From Rickettsia typhi (GTDB lineage: Bacteria > Pseudomonadota > Alphaproteobacteria > Rickettsiales > UBA1997), in the NCBI GenBank assembly GCA_945874115.1, contig CAMCFD010000056.1, forward strand, positions 1-9,968: a DNA stretch of 9,968 nucleotides, read 5' to 3'. The notes beneath the pieces were generated by a model. That model did no database searches, was not told the origin of the DNA, and worked only from the letters and a program-made list of their open reading frames with translations. Of this stretch, positions 1-6,514 are shown one piece after another; within the stretch, counting starts at the first letter, position 1; the number at the start of each line of letters is the position of its first letter. A program made the position numbers and the translations under genes.

Positions 1-803
1 AAATCGGTGTTGTAGGTCTCTAATTCTTCGCGAATAATTTGATAATTTTCGACGATATCCTCAGCGCTTCCGTCAATTAAATGAAGCAAAACTCCACATC
101 TTTCAATGTGTTTCAAGAAGCGATCACCCAAGCCTTTTCCGTGGCTTGCGCCCTTGATTAATCCAGGAATATCGGCCAAAACAAATTCATATTCGTCAAT
201 ATAAACTACACCGAGTTGCGGCTTTAAAGTTGTGAAAGGATAATCGGCGATTTTTGGTTTTGCGCGCGTTGTCGCCGCCAAGAACGTTGATTTTCCGGCG
301 TTTGGCAAGCCAAGAAGGCCAGCATCTGACAATAATTTAAGTTGTAATTTGATCCAAAATTCAGAACCACTTTCGCCTTCTTGCGCAAATTCTGGCGCTT
401 GATTTATCGAGCTTCTGAAGTTAGAGTTTCCAAGTCCGCCGCGGCCACCTTTTGCGACAACGAAGCGCGCGCCTTCTTCCATCATGTCAGCGAGCAATTG
501 TCCGTCTTCTGAAAAAATTTGTGTTGCGAACGGAACCTTGATAATCAAGTCTTCGCCTGACAATCCTGAGCGATTACTGCCTTGGCCTTTCTTGCCGTCC
601 TTGGCTTTAAAATGTTGTTGATAACGAAAATCGATCAGCGTGTTGAGATTTTTTACGCACTCAAAAACTACGTCGCCGCCGCGTCCGCCATCGCCGCCAT
701 CTGGGCCACCCATCGGAATAAATTTCTCGCGACGAAAACTTACCGAGCCGTTTCCTCCGCGTCCTGATGATATGTATATTTTTGCTTCGTCTATGAATTG
801 CAT
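1..803 (-). CDS. obg: Obg family GTPase, C-terminal part cut by the window edge
   Basis: Obg/CgtA is an essential ribosome-associated GTPase that acts in late 50S subunit assembly and in stress and cell-cycle control. The visible 267 residues hold the glycine-rich Obg domain (about residues 1-158, with GGPDGGDGGRGGDV near 32-45 and KGGRGGLGN near 118-126), then the start of the G domain. That part has a P-loop GLPNAGKST (165-173), the switch I segment ADYPFTT (186-192) and the G3 motif DIPG (211-214). The remaining G domain and any C-terminal extension lie left of base 1. The ATG at 801-803 gives the standard N-terminus MQFIDEAKI, three bases after the stop of the upstream IMPase-like gene, so the two are almost certainly co-transcribed. 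A GGA inside the last codons of that gene is the only possible ribosome-binding element. Identification is very secure; the gene is incomplete only because of the window edge. Confidence 0.97.
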   Translation of the reverse strand, partial: MQFIDEAKIYISSGRGGNGSVSFRREKFIPMGGPDGGDGGRGGDVVFECVKNLNTLIDFRYQQHFKAKDGKKGQGSNRSGLSGEDLIIKVPFATQIFSEDGQLLADMMEEGARFVVAKGGRGGLGNSNFRSSINQAPEFAQEGESGSEFWIKLQLKLLSDAGLLGLPNAGKSTFLAATTRAKPKIADYPFTTLKPQLGVVYIDEYEFVLADIPGLIKGASHGKGLGDRFLKHIERCGVLLHLIDGSAEDIVENYQIIREELETYNTD

Positions 804-806
804 TTT

Positions 807-1535
807 TTAAAAATTTCCGTTAGTTAAAAAGATCGAATCTTCGTTTTCTATAATCTTGCCGCCAGCTTCTTGAATCAATAATAAGAACGGCTTAAGATTC
901 TCGAAATTATTTTTCTTAAAGTGACATAAATCGATTTTTCCAGATGCTAAATAACCAATTTCAAGTGTTTTACAGCCATAATTTCTGATTACTAAATTGT
1001 TTGCGTTGGTTGTGCTTTTTACGGCCTCAAAACTGTTGAGGTCGTCAAGACAGACTAGAAGGGCGTCGCCGCTATTTCGTTTTGAAGTGCGAATTTTTTT
1101 GTTGTTTAAGAATGCGCCAAAACCTTTTTCGCAATAATATAATTCTCCGCCGACAATTTTATAAATCGCAACCGCGATCGACTCTTTCAAGCCCTGTTCG
1201 TTTTTGTGAATAAGTGCAATCGCAATCGAGCAATCCGACAAGGCGCGCGACAAGTTATTCAGGCCATCAATTGGATAAATAACAAAAGAATATTCAGCAT
1301 TTTCTTTGTTGACAATCTCTTCTCCATCCGAAAAAACTATGTTGAAATCGGGACGAATTTTGGCGAAATCTTCGAACAAAATTTCTTTCGTGCGTTTATA
1401 ACAAGCGTTCGTAAATTTTATCGCCGAGCTTGGATTATTCTGTAAAATTTCAAGTTCAGAAAAATCGCGAGAAGTCTTGAAGCTGGCTTTCTCAATTGCT
1501 TTTATAATTATATTTAAATTAGCGCTATGTCTCAT
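807..1535 (-). CDS. Inositol monophosphatase-family (SuhB-like) protein with a degraded active site, probable pseudoenzyme
   Basis: The 242-aa protein has the length and pattern of bacterial SuhB/IMPase proteins, which are Mg-dependent sugar or inositol phosphate phosphatases. It starts with the alphaproteobacterial SuhB-like segment RDFSELEILQ (23-32) and ends with the family's EAGG (223-226). The metal site is badly altered. The usual DPIDGT reads YPIDGL (87-92), so the first Asp and the Thr are lost. The WD of the C-terminal WDxAAG motif aligns with Glu212-Asn213. A GEE (71-73) and Asp90 remain. I infer that it has weak or no phosphatase activity but is still a maintained reading frame, not a recent pseudogene, because the frame is open over its full length and family motifs flank the lost residues. 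It sits 17 bp after the lipoprotein gene and 3 bp before obg. E. coli SuhB also has a non-enzymatic role in rRNA antitermination, so a structural role is conceivable. Confidence 0.82.
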   Translation of the reverse strand: MRHSANLNIIIKAIEKASFKTSRDFSELEILQNNPSSAIKFTNACYKRTKEILFEDFAKIRPDFNIVFSDGEEIVNKENAEYSFVIYPIDGLNNLSRALSDCSIAIALIHKNEQGLKESIAVAIYKIVGGELYYCEKGFGAFLNNKKIRTSKRNSGDALLVCLDDLNSFEAVKSTTNANNLVIRNYGCKTLEIGYLASGKIDLCHFKKNNFENLKPFLLLIQEAGGKIIENEDSIFLTNGNF

Positions 1536-1552
1536 TTTATTTTTTATTAAAT

Positions 1553-1738
1553 TTATTCACTTTTTAACAATAACTCTTTCAGTCTTTCAATGTCGGCGTC
1601 TTTTTGCGTTTCGCTTGGTTTCTCAGGGTTTTTCTCATCAGGTAACTCGCTAAAATTTGGTGGAACGATCAGCGGATCGTCCTTTTTATTAGCGCAAGAA
1701 GCGAGAAATAACGTGAGGAATAAAATTATGATTTTCAT
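1553..1738 (-). CDS. Small lipoprotein, DUF3035/BamF-like N-terminal motif
   Basis: This 61-aa protein has a textbook lipoprotein signal peptide: a hydrophobic stretch after MK and a lipobox LASC with the lipidated Cys at residue 15. Position +2 after Cys is Ala, which by the Lol rule favours the outer membrane. The mature part is short, charged and proline-rich, with PLIVPPNFSELP near 23-34 and a short helical, charged end. Alphaproteobacterial DUF3035 lipoproteins (BamF-like) carry a similar PLxxPPxF motif and often follow lspA, so I read this as a short member; those I recall are longer, so it may be reduced. Its ATG overlaps the lspA stop in an ATGA arrangement, which implies translational coupling of the signal peptidase with one of its own substrates. 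The function is not established. Confidence 0.8.
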   Translation of the reverse strand: MKIIILFLTLFLASCANKKDDPLIVPPNFSELPDEKNPEKPSETQKDADIERLKELLLKSE

Positions 1739-2253
1739 TTTTGTTTTTTTAAAAATAAATCTTCCAAAATCAACATAAATACACCGATAAAAACAAAAGA
1801 ATCGGCTAAATTAAAGGCTGGCCAGTGATAATTTGCAATGTGAAAATCGAGAAAATCGGCGACCGCGCCATTCGTGATTCTATCGGATAAATTGCCGAGA
1901 GCGCCGCCAATTATCAGTGCGATTGCAATCATTAAATAAGGTTTATCGTTTCTATAAAGCCAAATTAACATGATTAAAGTTATTGATGAAACTATGACTG
2001 AGAATATGATTTGACTGTTCTCGACGTCGCTAAACATGCCGAAACTGACGCCGCGATTCCAAACTTTTACGAGGTTGAAAAAATTGGTGATTTCGATGTA
2101 AAAACCCTCATATCCGCCAGATTGCTGGTCTAAAATGTGAAAAATCAACTTTTTGGTAAAAATATCAAGAAAAGCAGCTGAAATGGCGATAAATACGCCT
2201 AAAAAAAATAGTTTTTTATTTCGAAAAATGTTGTTATAATCAGTTTTTATCAC
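1735..2253 (-). CDS. lspA: Lipoprotein signal peptidase (signal peptidase II)
   Basis: LspA is an inner-membrane aspartyl protease that removes the signal peptide of diacylated prolipoproteins. With a GTG start at 2251-2253 the protein has 172 residues and four hydrophobic segments (about 16-31, 81-99, 107-121 and 147-163). Family motifs are present: NRGVSFG (66-72), GGALGNLSDR (116-125), then VADFLDF (131-137) with catalytic Asp133, and FNLADS (147-152) with catalytic Asp151. The only in-frame ATG further upstream, at 2356-2358, would add 35 non-hydrophobic residues read antisense to the start of fmt, so I reject it. No other ATG, GTG or TTG start exists before the first membrane segment. 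The gene overlaps the following lipoprotein gene by 4 bp. In many bacteria lspA follows ileS; here it is headed by its own promoter next to divergent fmt. Confidence 0.93.
   Translation of the reverse strand: MIKTDYNNIFRNKKLFFLGVFIAISAAFLDIFTKKLIFHILDQQSGGYEGFYIEITNFFNLVKVWNRGVSFGMFSDVENSQIIFSVIVSSITLIMLIWLYRNDKPYLMIAIALIIGGALGNLSDRITNGAVADFLDFHIANYHWPAFNLADSFVFIGVFMLILEDLFLKKQK
2235..2240 (+). promoter_or_regulatory. Extended -10 promoter for fmt
   Basis: A perfect TATAAT is preceded by TG one base upstream (TGTTATAAT, starting at 2232), which is the extended -10 form of a sigma-70 promoter. No good -35 element is seen; the position 17 bp upstream is a T-run (2212-2217). Transcription would begin near 2247, leaving a leader of about 23 nt before the fmt ATG at 2270. 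The element lies inside the 5' end of lspA. Confidence 0.6.
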
Positions 2254-2269
2254 AATTTTAAATAAATTT

Positions 2270-3175
2270 ATGAAAATAATTTTTATGGGCACGCCAGAAT
2301 TTGCCAAGCCCGCACTGCAAAAACTTTTAGAAAACGACCAAATCGAAATTGTCGGCATATATACAAAAGCGCCTAAAATAGCGGGTCGCGGCCAGAAAAT
2401 TAGTAATTCACCAATTCATGAATTGGCGTTGAAACATAATCTTAAAATTTTCACGCCCCTAACTTTAAAGGACGAAGAAACGCAGCAAGAGTTCAAAAAA
2501 CTGAACGCTGATGCGGCTCTAATTGTTGCCTACGGTCTTATTTTACCGAAAATAATTCTTGAGTCAACTAAATTCGGATGTATTAATATTCATCCGTCAA
2601 TTTTGCCGAAATGGCGCGGTGCGACGCCAATTCAGTCTACTTTGTTTGCGGGCGATTCTGAAATTGGCGTTTCGATCATCAAGATGGAGCAAGGCGTTGA
2701 CTCGGGCGACATAATCTTGCAAGAAAAATTTGCAATCACTGATGTTGATAATTATGGAAATCTGGCTCCGAAATTGGCTGAAATGGGCGCTGATATGGCC
2801 GTTTTGGCGCTTTTTTCTTTGCGTGACGGCAAAGCTGAATTTATCAAGCAAGATGATCAAAAGGCCAGTTTTAGCAAAAAAATTGTCAAAACTGATGCGA
2901 AACTTGATTTTAATCAAGATTCTAGTGAAGTTTTGAATAAAATTCGCGCTTTAAGTGGATTTTTGACCTCATTTTATGAATATAAAGGCGAGAAAATCAA
3001 GATTTTTTCAGCCAAAATTATTGAATTTAGTGATGAAAACTATAAAAATGGCGAAGTTGTAAATGATAAATTCGTAATAAAATGCGCGAAAAATGCGATT
3101 CAGCCACTGATTTTGCAGCGCGAAGGAAAAAAACCAACGACAATTGACGAGTTTTTGCGCGGATTTCGGTTTTAA
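2270..3175 (+). CDS. fmt: Methionyl-tRNA formyltransferase
   Basis: Fmt transfers a formyl group from 10-formyl-tetrahydrofolate to initiator methionyl-tRNA in the cytoplasm. The 301-aa protein is close to the usual length of about 310. The N-terminal formyltransferase fold begins with KIIFMGTPEFA (2-12) and contains the catalytic set Asn106, His108 (in INIHPSILPKWRGATPIQ) and Asp144 (in MEQGVDSGD). The C-terminal tRNA-binding domain (about 205-301) ends with the family-typical DEFLRGF. The ATG at 2270 is the natural start, giving the normal N-terminus. The gene is usually in an operon with def; here it stands alone on the plus strand, divergent from lspA and convergent with ccmH, and appears to have its own extended -10 promoter. 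There is no Shine-Dalgarno sequence. Confidence 0.97.
   Translation: MKIIFMGTPEFAKPALQKLLENDQIEIVGIYTKAPKIAGRGQKISNSPIHELALKHNLKIFTPLTLKDEETQQEFKKLNADAALIVAYGLILPKIILESTKFGCINIHPSILPKWRGATPIQSTLFAGDSEIGVSIIKMEQGVDSGDIILQEKFAITDVDNYGNLAPKLAEMGADMAVLALFSLRDGKAEFIKQDDQKASFSKKIVKTDAKLDFNQDSSEVLNKIRALSGFLTSFYEYKGEKIKIFSAKIIEFSDENYKNGEVVNDKFVIKCAKNAIQPLILQREGKKPTTIDEFLRGFRF
2280..2307 (-). promoter_or_regulatory. Candidate lspA promoter inside the start of fmt
   Basis: On the minus strand a TTGGCA (2302-2307, five of six matches to the -35 consensus) is followed after 16 bp by TAAAAA (2280-2285, four of six matches to the -10). Transcription would start near 2273, about 20 nt before the GTG start of lspA. 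With 16 bp between the two genes, the lspA promoter has to lie within fmt coding sequence. The exact boxes are tentative. Confidence 0.4.
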
Positions 3176-3214
3176 TTGGTATCGGGCCCAAACTTCATTA
3201 CCTGTTTAATTGTC

Positions 3215-3234
3215 ATTCCTGTGAAAGCGGGAAT
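3215..3234. repeat. dRS3-like 20-bp palindrome between convergent genes
   Basis: The gap between the ends of fmt and ccmH contains ATTCCTG, a six-base loop TGAAAG and CGGGAAT, a 7-bp stem with one G-U pair when read as plus-strand RNA. The layout is six bases, eight bases, six bases, and it differs by one base from the ATTCCC-N8-GGGAAT pattern known as dRS3 in Neisseria. Similar GTCATTCCCGCGAAAGCGGGAAT-type elements are scattered in intergenic regions of many bacteria. No T-run follows on either strand, so it is not a classic intrinsic terminator, though it could stop or protect both convergent transcripts. Confidence 0.55.
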
Positions 3235-3244
3235 CTAAGAAAAT

Positions 3245-3631
3245 CTACTTCGAAAGTTTCGTAAATTTTTTAATCAAGAAAAATGCCAGAATAAGACCGA
3301 AAATAAAAGGCAAAATCCATATTATAAATTCCGATTTTATTTCTGCCGACATTAAAATTTGATCACCAAATTCATTTTGCAATTCGTTTTTTATTTCTTC
3401 GCTGGTTTTATTTTGTGCAATTTTTTCGCGAATTATTTTTCGCAAACTCGCAGAAAATTCAGTGTTCGAACTTTCAATTGATTGCGCTTCGCAAACTAAA
3501 CAGCGAATCTCGGCGAATAATTTCATCGCTCTTAATTCATCTTGTTCGTCGACAAGTCTTGTTTCGGGAGAAAGCGCGAAAGAATTAAAGCAGAAAAAAA
3601 ATGCGCAGAAAAATATTATTTTATTAATCAT
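3245..3631 (-). CDS. ccmH: Cytochrome c-type biogenesis protein CcmH (CycL)
   Basis: CcmH is a membrane-anchored periplasmic thiol protein of the system I cytochrome c maturation pathway, helping keep apocytochrome c cysteines reduced for heme attachment. The 128-aa protein has an N-terminal signal segment (about 1-19, ending SFA), the diagnostic RCLVC motif with Cys44 and Cys47 followed by EAQSIESSN, a three-helix domain, and a C-terminal membrane helix (about 102-120) followed by Lys residues. This is the normal domain order and length for the CycL/NrfF-type CcmH. The gene starts 12 bp after the dapF stop and probably shares its transcript. No other ccm genes are in view. It implies that the organism makes c-type cytochromes. 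Confidence 0.93.
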   Translation of the reverse strand: MINKIIFFCAFFFCFNSFALSPETRLVDEQDELRAMKLFAEIRCLVCEAQSIESSNTEFSASLRKIIREKIAQNKTSEEIKNELQNEFGDQILMSAEIKSEFIIWILPFIFGLILAFFLIKKFTKLSK

Positions 3632-3643
3632 GGCTCGAATTTT

Positions 3644-4426
3644 TTAGAGGAAATTTTTATCGATAATTCCGCTGAAAACTTTTTTATAACCGCCAGTCAT
3701 GATAATTTTTGAATCATCGCCACTCCAGTCAATTCTAAGGTCGCCGCCTTTGAAGCGAGTGATAATTTTGTTGCCGCTGACTAATTTATTTTTAATCGCA
3801 ACCGCGCCAACCGCGCAAGCACCGGTTCCGCAGGCGAGGGTTTCTCCGGCGCCTCTTTCAAAAACTCGAACCTCGATAATATTGTTTGATGCAATTCTCG
3901 CAAATTCAACATTTGTTTGTTCGGGAAAAAATTCGTCATTTTGAACTTTTTTACTGATGAAAAAAAAATCTTCGTCCGAAAGAGGATTGTCGATAAAACA
4001 TACGGCGTGAGGGTTTCCAACGTTTATCGTGTAGAATTTTAAATCATTAAAATAAAAATCTTCACCAAATTTCGGTATCGCCATTTCAACAGAAATTTCA
4101 TCGTGTGATTTTTTGCAATTTAAAATTCCCGCTAAAGTCTCAACTTCAATTTCATCACTTAATTTTTCTTCCATAATAATTTTTGCAACGCATCTTGTCG
4201 CATTGCCGCAAGCTTTTGACTGTGATCCATCTGAATTATAAATTTCCATAAAACAATCGGCGTTATCAGAATTTTTTATAACGATAAATTGGTCACAGCC
4301 AATGTTTCTGCGGCTTGACAGGCTTGAAATTTGCGCGGGAGAAAAGCTAATATTATTTTTTCTGGCGTCGATTATTATAAAATCATTGCCAGCGCCGTTC
4401 ATTTTTATGAAAGAAATTTGCTGCAT
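3644..4426 (-). CDS. dapF: Diaminopimelate epimerase
   Basis: DapF is a cofactor-independent epimerase that converts LL-diaminopimelate to the meso form, for lysine and for the peptidoglycan cross-bridge. The 260-aa protein begins with the typical FIKMNGAGNDF (6-16). Both catalytic cysteines are present: Cys73 in ACGNATRC (72-79) and Cys199 in ACGTGAC (198-204). NVGNPHAV (135-142) and the Glu190-Arg191 pair that contact substrate are intact as well. The length is slightly below the usual 270-280. The ATG at 4424-4426 gives the standard N-terminus. It lies 66 bp after efp, with an inverted repeat in the gap, and 12 bp before ccmH. An active enzyme is expected, implying a meso-DAP peptidoglycan, in line with the amidase gene at the right end. 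Confidence 0.97.
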   Translation of the reverse strand: MQQISFIKMNGAGNDFIIIDARKNNISFSPAQISSLSSRRNIGCDQFIVIKNSDNADCFMEIYNSDGSQSKACGNATRCVAKIIMEEKLSDEIEVETLAGILNCKKSHDEISVEMAIPKFGEDFYFNDLKFYTINVGNPHAVCFIDNPLSDEDFFFISKKVQNDEFFPEQTNVEFARIASNNIIEVRVFERGAGETLACGTGACAVGAVAIKNKLVSGNKIITRFKGGDLRIDWSGDDSKIIMTGGYKKVFSGIIDKNFL

Positions 4427-4448
4427 TTTGCGAAACTTTTGTGGTTTT

Positions 4449-4489
4449 AGAAAATTAATTTTCTTGCAAATAATTTATTCGCAAGAAAA
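4449..4489 (-). terminator. Overlapping inverted repeats between efp and dapF (terminator or leader structure)
   Basis: A perfect 9-bp inverted repeat (TTTTCTTGC at 4459-4467, GCAAGAAAA at 4481-4489) is separated by 13 bases, which can themselves partly pair. It overlaps a perfect 16-bp palindrome AGAAAATTAATTTTCT (4449-4464). In minus-strand RNA the copy at 4459-4464 can pair with either partner, so the two hairpins exclude each other. It could be the efp terminator, but the T-rich tail is weak and interrupted, so partial read-through into dapF is possible. Confidence 0.45.
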
Positions 4490-4492
4490 ATA

Positions 4493-5059
4493 TTATTTCT
4501 TTGCTCTTTCAACATATTCGCTGTTTTCGGTGCGAACCACGATTGAATCTCCAGACTCAACGAAAGGTGGAACCAAGACGCGAACGCCATTTTCTAAGAC
4601 CGCAGGCTTGTAAGAAGAAGAGGCGGTTTGTCCTTTCACAACCGCGTCGGCCATTTCAACTTTAAGAATTACGGTTTCCGGAAGTCTGATTGAAACCGGT
4701 TTTCCGTTGCAAAATTCGATGCCAAGCATCATTTCATCTTGTAAAAATGGAGCAGAATCGCCAAGTAAATCTTTAGAAAAACTTTGTGGCTCATAGCTAT
4801 CAACATCCATCGCGACTAAGTCGGTGCCGTCCATATATTGATATTGGAATTTTTTTTGCTCAACGAAAGCAACTTCAACATCTTCTGATGAAGCGAAGCG
4901 GGTGTTGGTTTTGGTGCCTGTTGTAATATTTTTCAATTCAACTTGAATATACGCGCCGCCTTTGCCGGGTTTAACGTGATCGCGCTTTACGACTGACCAA
5001 AGTTGATTTTGATAGCTAACGACGTTTCCGACGCGAAGTGAGTTTGCATTTGTTTTCAT
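4493..5059 (-). CDS. efp: Translation elongation factor P
   Basis: EF-P binds the ribosome between the P and E sites and relieves stalling at consecutive prolines. The 188-aa protein has the standard length and three beta-barrel domains: an N-terminal KOW-like domain (about 1-64), a central OB domain (about 65-128) and a C-terminal OB domain (about 129-188) with the conserved ending around GDSIVVRTE. The loop HVKPGKGGAY (28-37) carries Lys33, matching the E. coli Lys34 that is modified by beta-lysylation; whether it is modified here cannot be seen. The gene starts 16 bp after the pntB stop, with a 10-bp palindrome CTAAATTTAG (5065-5074) in the gap and no Shine-Dalgarno sequence. It is probably transcribed with pntB. 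Confidence 0.97.
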   Translation of the reverse strand: MKTNANSLRVGNVVSYQNQLWSVVKRDHVKPGKGGAYIQVELKNITTGTKTNTRFASSEDVEVAFVEQKKFQYQYMDGTDLVAMDVDSYEPQSFSKDLLGDSAPFLQDEMMLGIEFCNGKPVSIRLPETVILKVEMADAVVKGQTASSSYKPAVLENGVRVLVPPFVESGDSIVVRTENSEYVERAKK

Positions 5060-5075
5060 TTTATCTAAATTTAGG

Positions 5076-6467
5076 TTAGTGTAAATTTTTAACTATTTCT
5101 TCAACAACTTTTTTAGCATCGCCAAAAATCATCAAAGTATTATCTTTGTAAAATAATTCATTTTCAACGCCAGCATAACCAGCATTCATTGAGCGTTTGA
5201 TGAAGAAAACGGTCTTGGCGTGTTCAACATCAAGAATTGGCATTCCATAAATCGGGCTTGTTTTGTCGGTTTTCGCCGCCGGATTCGTCACGTCGTTGGC
5301 GCCAATTACAATCGCGACATCGGTCGATTTAAATTCGCCGTTAATTTCTTCAAGCTCGAAAACTTTTTCATAATCAATATTTCCTTCGGCAAGCAAGACA
5401 TTCATGTGTCCAGGCATTCTTCCGGCAACTGGGTGAATTGCGAATTTGACGCTTATTCCGGCTTCTTCAAGTGTTTTGGTGAGTTCAGAAACCGCGTGTT
5501 GCGCGCCAGCAACGGCCATTCCATAACCGGGAACGATGATAACCGAACTTGATGATTTAATCATGTAAGCCGCATCCTCAGGGCTTGCTTGTTTGAATGG
5601 TTTTTGTTCTTTTTCTTGAGTTTCGCTTCCTACGGCGGCATTTTCGCTAAATCCACTGAAAATAACGCTTACTATCGAGCGATTCATCGCTTTACACATG
5701 ATGTAGCTTAGAATCGCGCCGCTTGCGCCAACCAAAGCGCCAGTGATGATTAATAAATTGTTGCTTAATGTGAAGCCGATACCGCTTGCGGCCCAGCCAG
5801 AGTAAGAGTTTAGCATTGACACAACAACTGGCATATCGGCGCCACCAACAGGAGCGATTAACACAAACCCTATGAAAAGTGAGAATAATGTAAGAAGGAT
5901 AAATAAAAATTTCGAGCCAAATGCGATGAACATCACGGTTAATATTGTTGCTGTTGCGCCAAGAATTTTTGCCGCTTTCTTCGGGTCTTTAAAAATCGTA
6001 ATTTTTGAGTTCATTGAGCCGCTAAGTTTTAGGAAAGCAACAATTGAGCCGGTGAAAGTTATTGCGCCAATTGCGACGCCAAGGCCCATTTCGATTAGGC
6101 TTGAAGTTTTAATCGCGCCGTCAGATTTGATTCCAAATGTGTCGGGCATCCATAATGCGGCGCTTGCGATGAAGACTGCGGCAAGGCCAACCAGCGAGTG
6201 AAAACCCGCCACTAATTGAGGCATTGCGGTCATTTTAACTTTTTTGGCGATGAAATATCCAATACCGCCGCCAATTGCGATGGCAAGAAGAATGAAAAAT
6301 ATATTGTGAATTTGGGGCAATAATAAGGTTGTGATTATTGCTAAAGCCATTCCTGAAATGCCGCAATAATTGCCGATGCGCGAGGTTTTCGGTGATGATA
6401 AAAAATAAAGCGATAAAATGAATAAAACCGCACAGATTAAATATGAAAAGTTAACAAAATTTTGCAT
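5076..6467 (-). CDS. pntB: NAD(P) transhydrogenase beta subunit
   Basis: PntB is the membrane and NADP(H)-binding subunit of proton-translocating transhydrogenase, which uses the proton gradient to make NADPH from NADH. The 463-aa protein matches the normal length. The N-terminal half (about 1-265) is strongly hydrophobic and contains FHSLVGLAA with His90 (matching E. coli PntB His91) and SMLNSYSGWAA with Asn220 (matching Asn222), both tied to proton transfer. The soluble domain III has the NADP(H) motif GYGMAVAG (314-321), HPVAGRMPGHMNVLL, GANDVTNPAA (389-398) and KRSMNAGYAGVENELF (424-439). The protein looks fully functional. The alpha subunit gene, which normally precedes pntB, is absent from this position: upstream are an unknown gene (47 bp away) and maeB. 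PntA must be encoded outside the window. Confidence 0.97.
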   Translation of the reverse strand: MQNFVNFSYLICAVLFILSLYFLSSPKTSRIGNYCGISGMALAIITTLLLPQIHNIFFILLAIAIGGGIGYFIAKKVKMTAMPQLVAGFHSLVGLAAVFIASAALWMPDTFGIKSDGAIKTSSLIEMGLGVAIGAITFTGSIVAFLKLSGSMNSKITIFKDPKKAAKILGATATILTVMFIAFGSKFLFILLTLFSLFIGFVLIAPVGGADMPVVVSMLNSYSGWAASGIGFTLSNNLLIITGALVGASGAILSYIMCKAMNRSIVSVIFSGFSENAAVGSETQEKEQKPFKQASPEDAAYMIKSSSSVIIVPGYGMAVAGAQHAVSELTKTLEEAGISVKFAIHPVAGRMPGHMNVLLAEGNIDYEKVFELEEINGEFKSTDVAIVIGANDVTNPAAKTDKTSPIYGMPILDVEHAKTVFFIKRSMNAGYAGVENELFYKDNTLMIFGDAKKVVEEIVKNLH

Positions 6468-6514
6468 TTTTAATTATTTTTTTAATAAAATTATTTTAAA
6501 TTTAAGTAAAGATA

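Noticed and set aside
582..767. Plus-strand open frame inside obg
   Set aside because: It is antisense to the highly conserved glycine-rich N-terminal domain of Obg, so it is a shadow frame.
2254..2358. N-terminal extension of lspA to an ATG at 2356-2358
   Set aside because: It would overlap the first 89 bases of fmt antisense and add 35 residues without LspA features; the GTG at 2251-2253 gives the normal family length.
4302..4613. Plus-strand open frame across dapF start, the gap and efp end
   Set aside because: It runs antisense over two secure genes and through the inverted repeats, with no recognisable protein features.
5872..6201. Plus-strand open frame inside pntB
   Set aside because: It is antisense to conserved membrane segments of PntB and has no features of its own.
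6468..6514. AT-rich partial palindromes between the unknown gene and pntB as a terminator
   Set aside because: The possible stems contain only A-T pairs with tiny loops, as expected by chance in this base composition.
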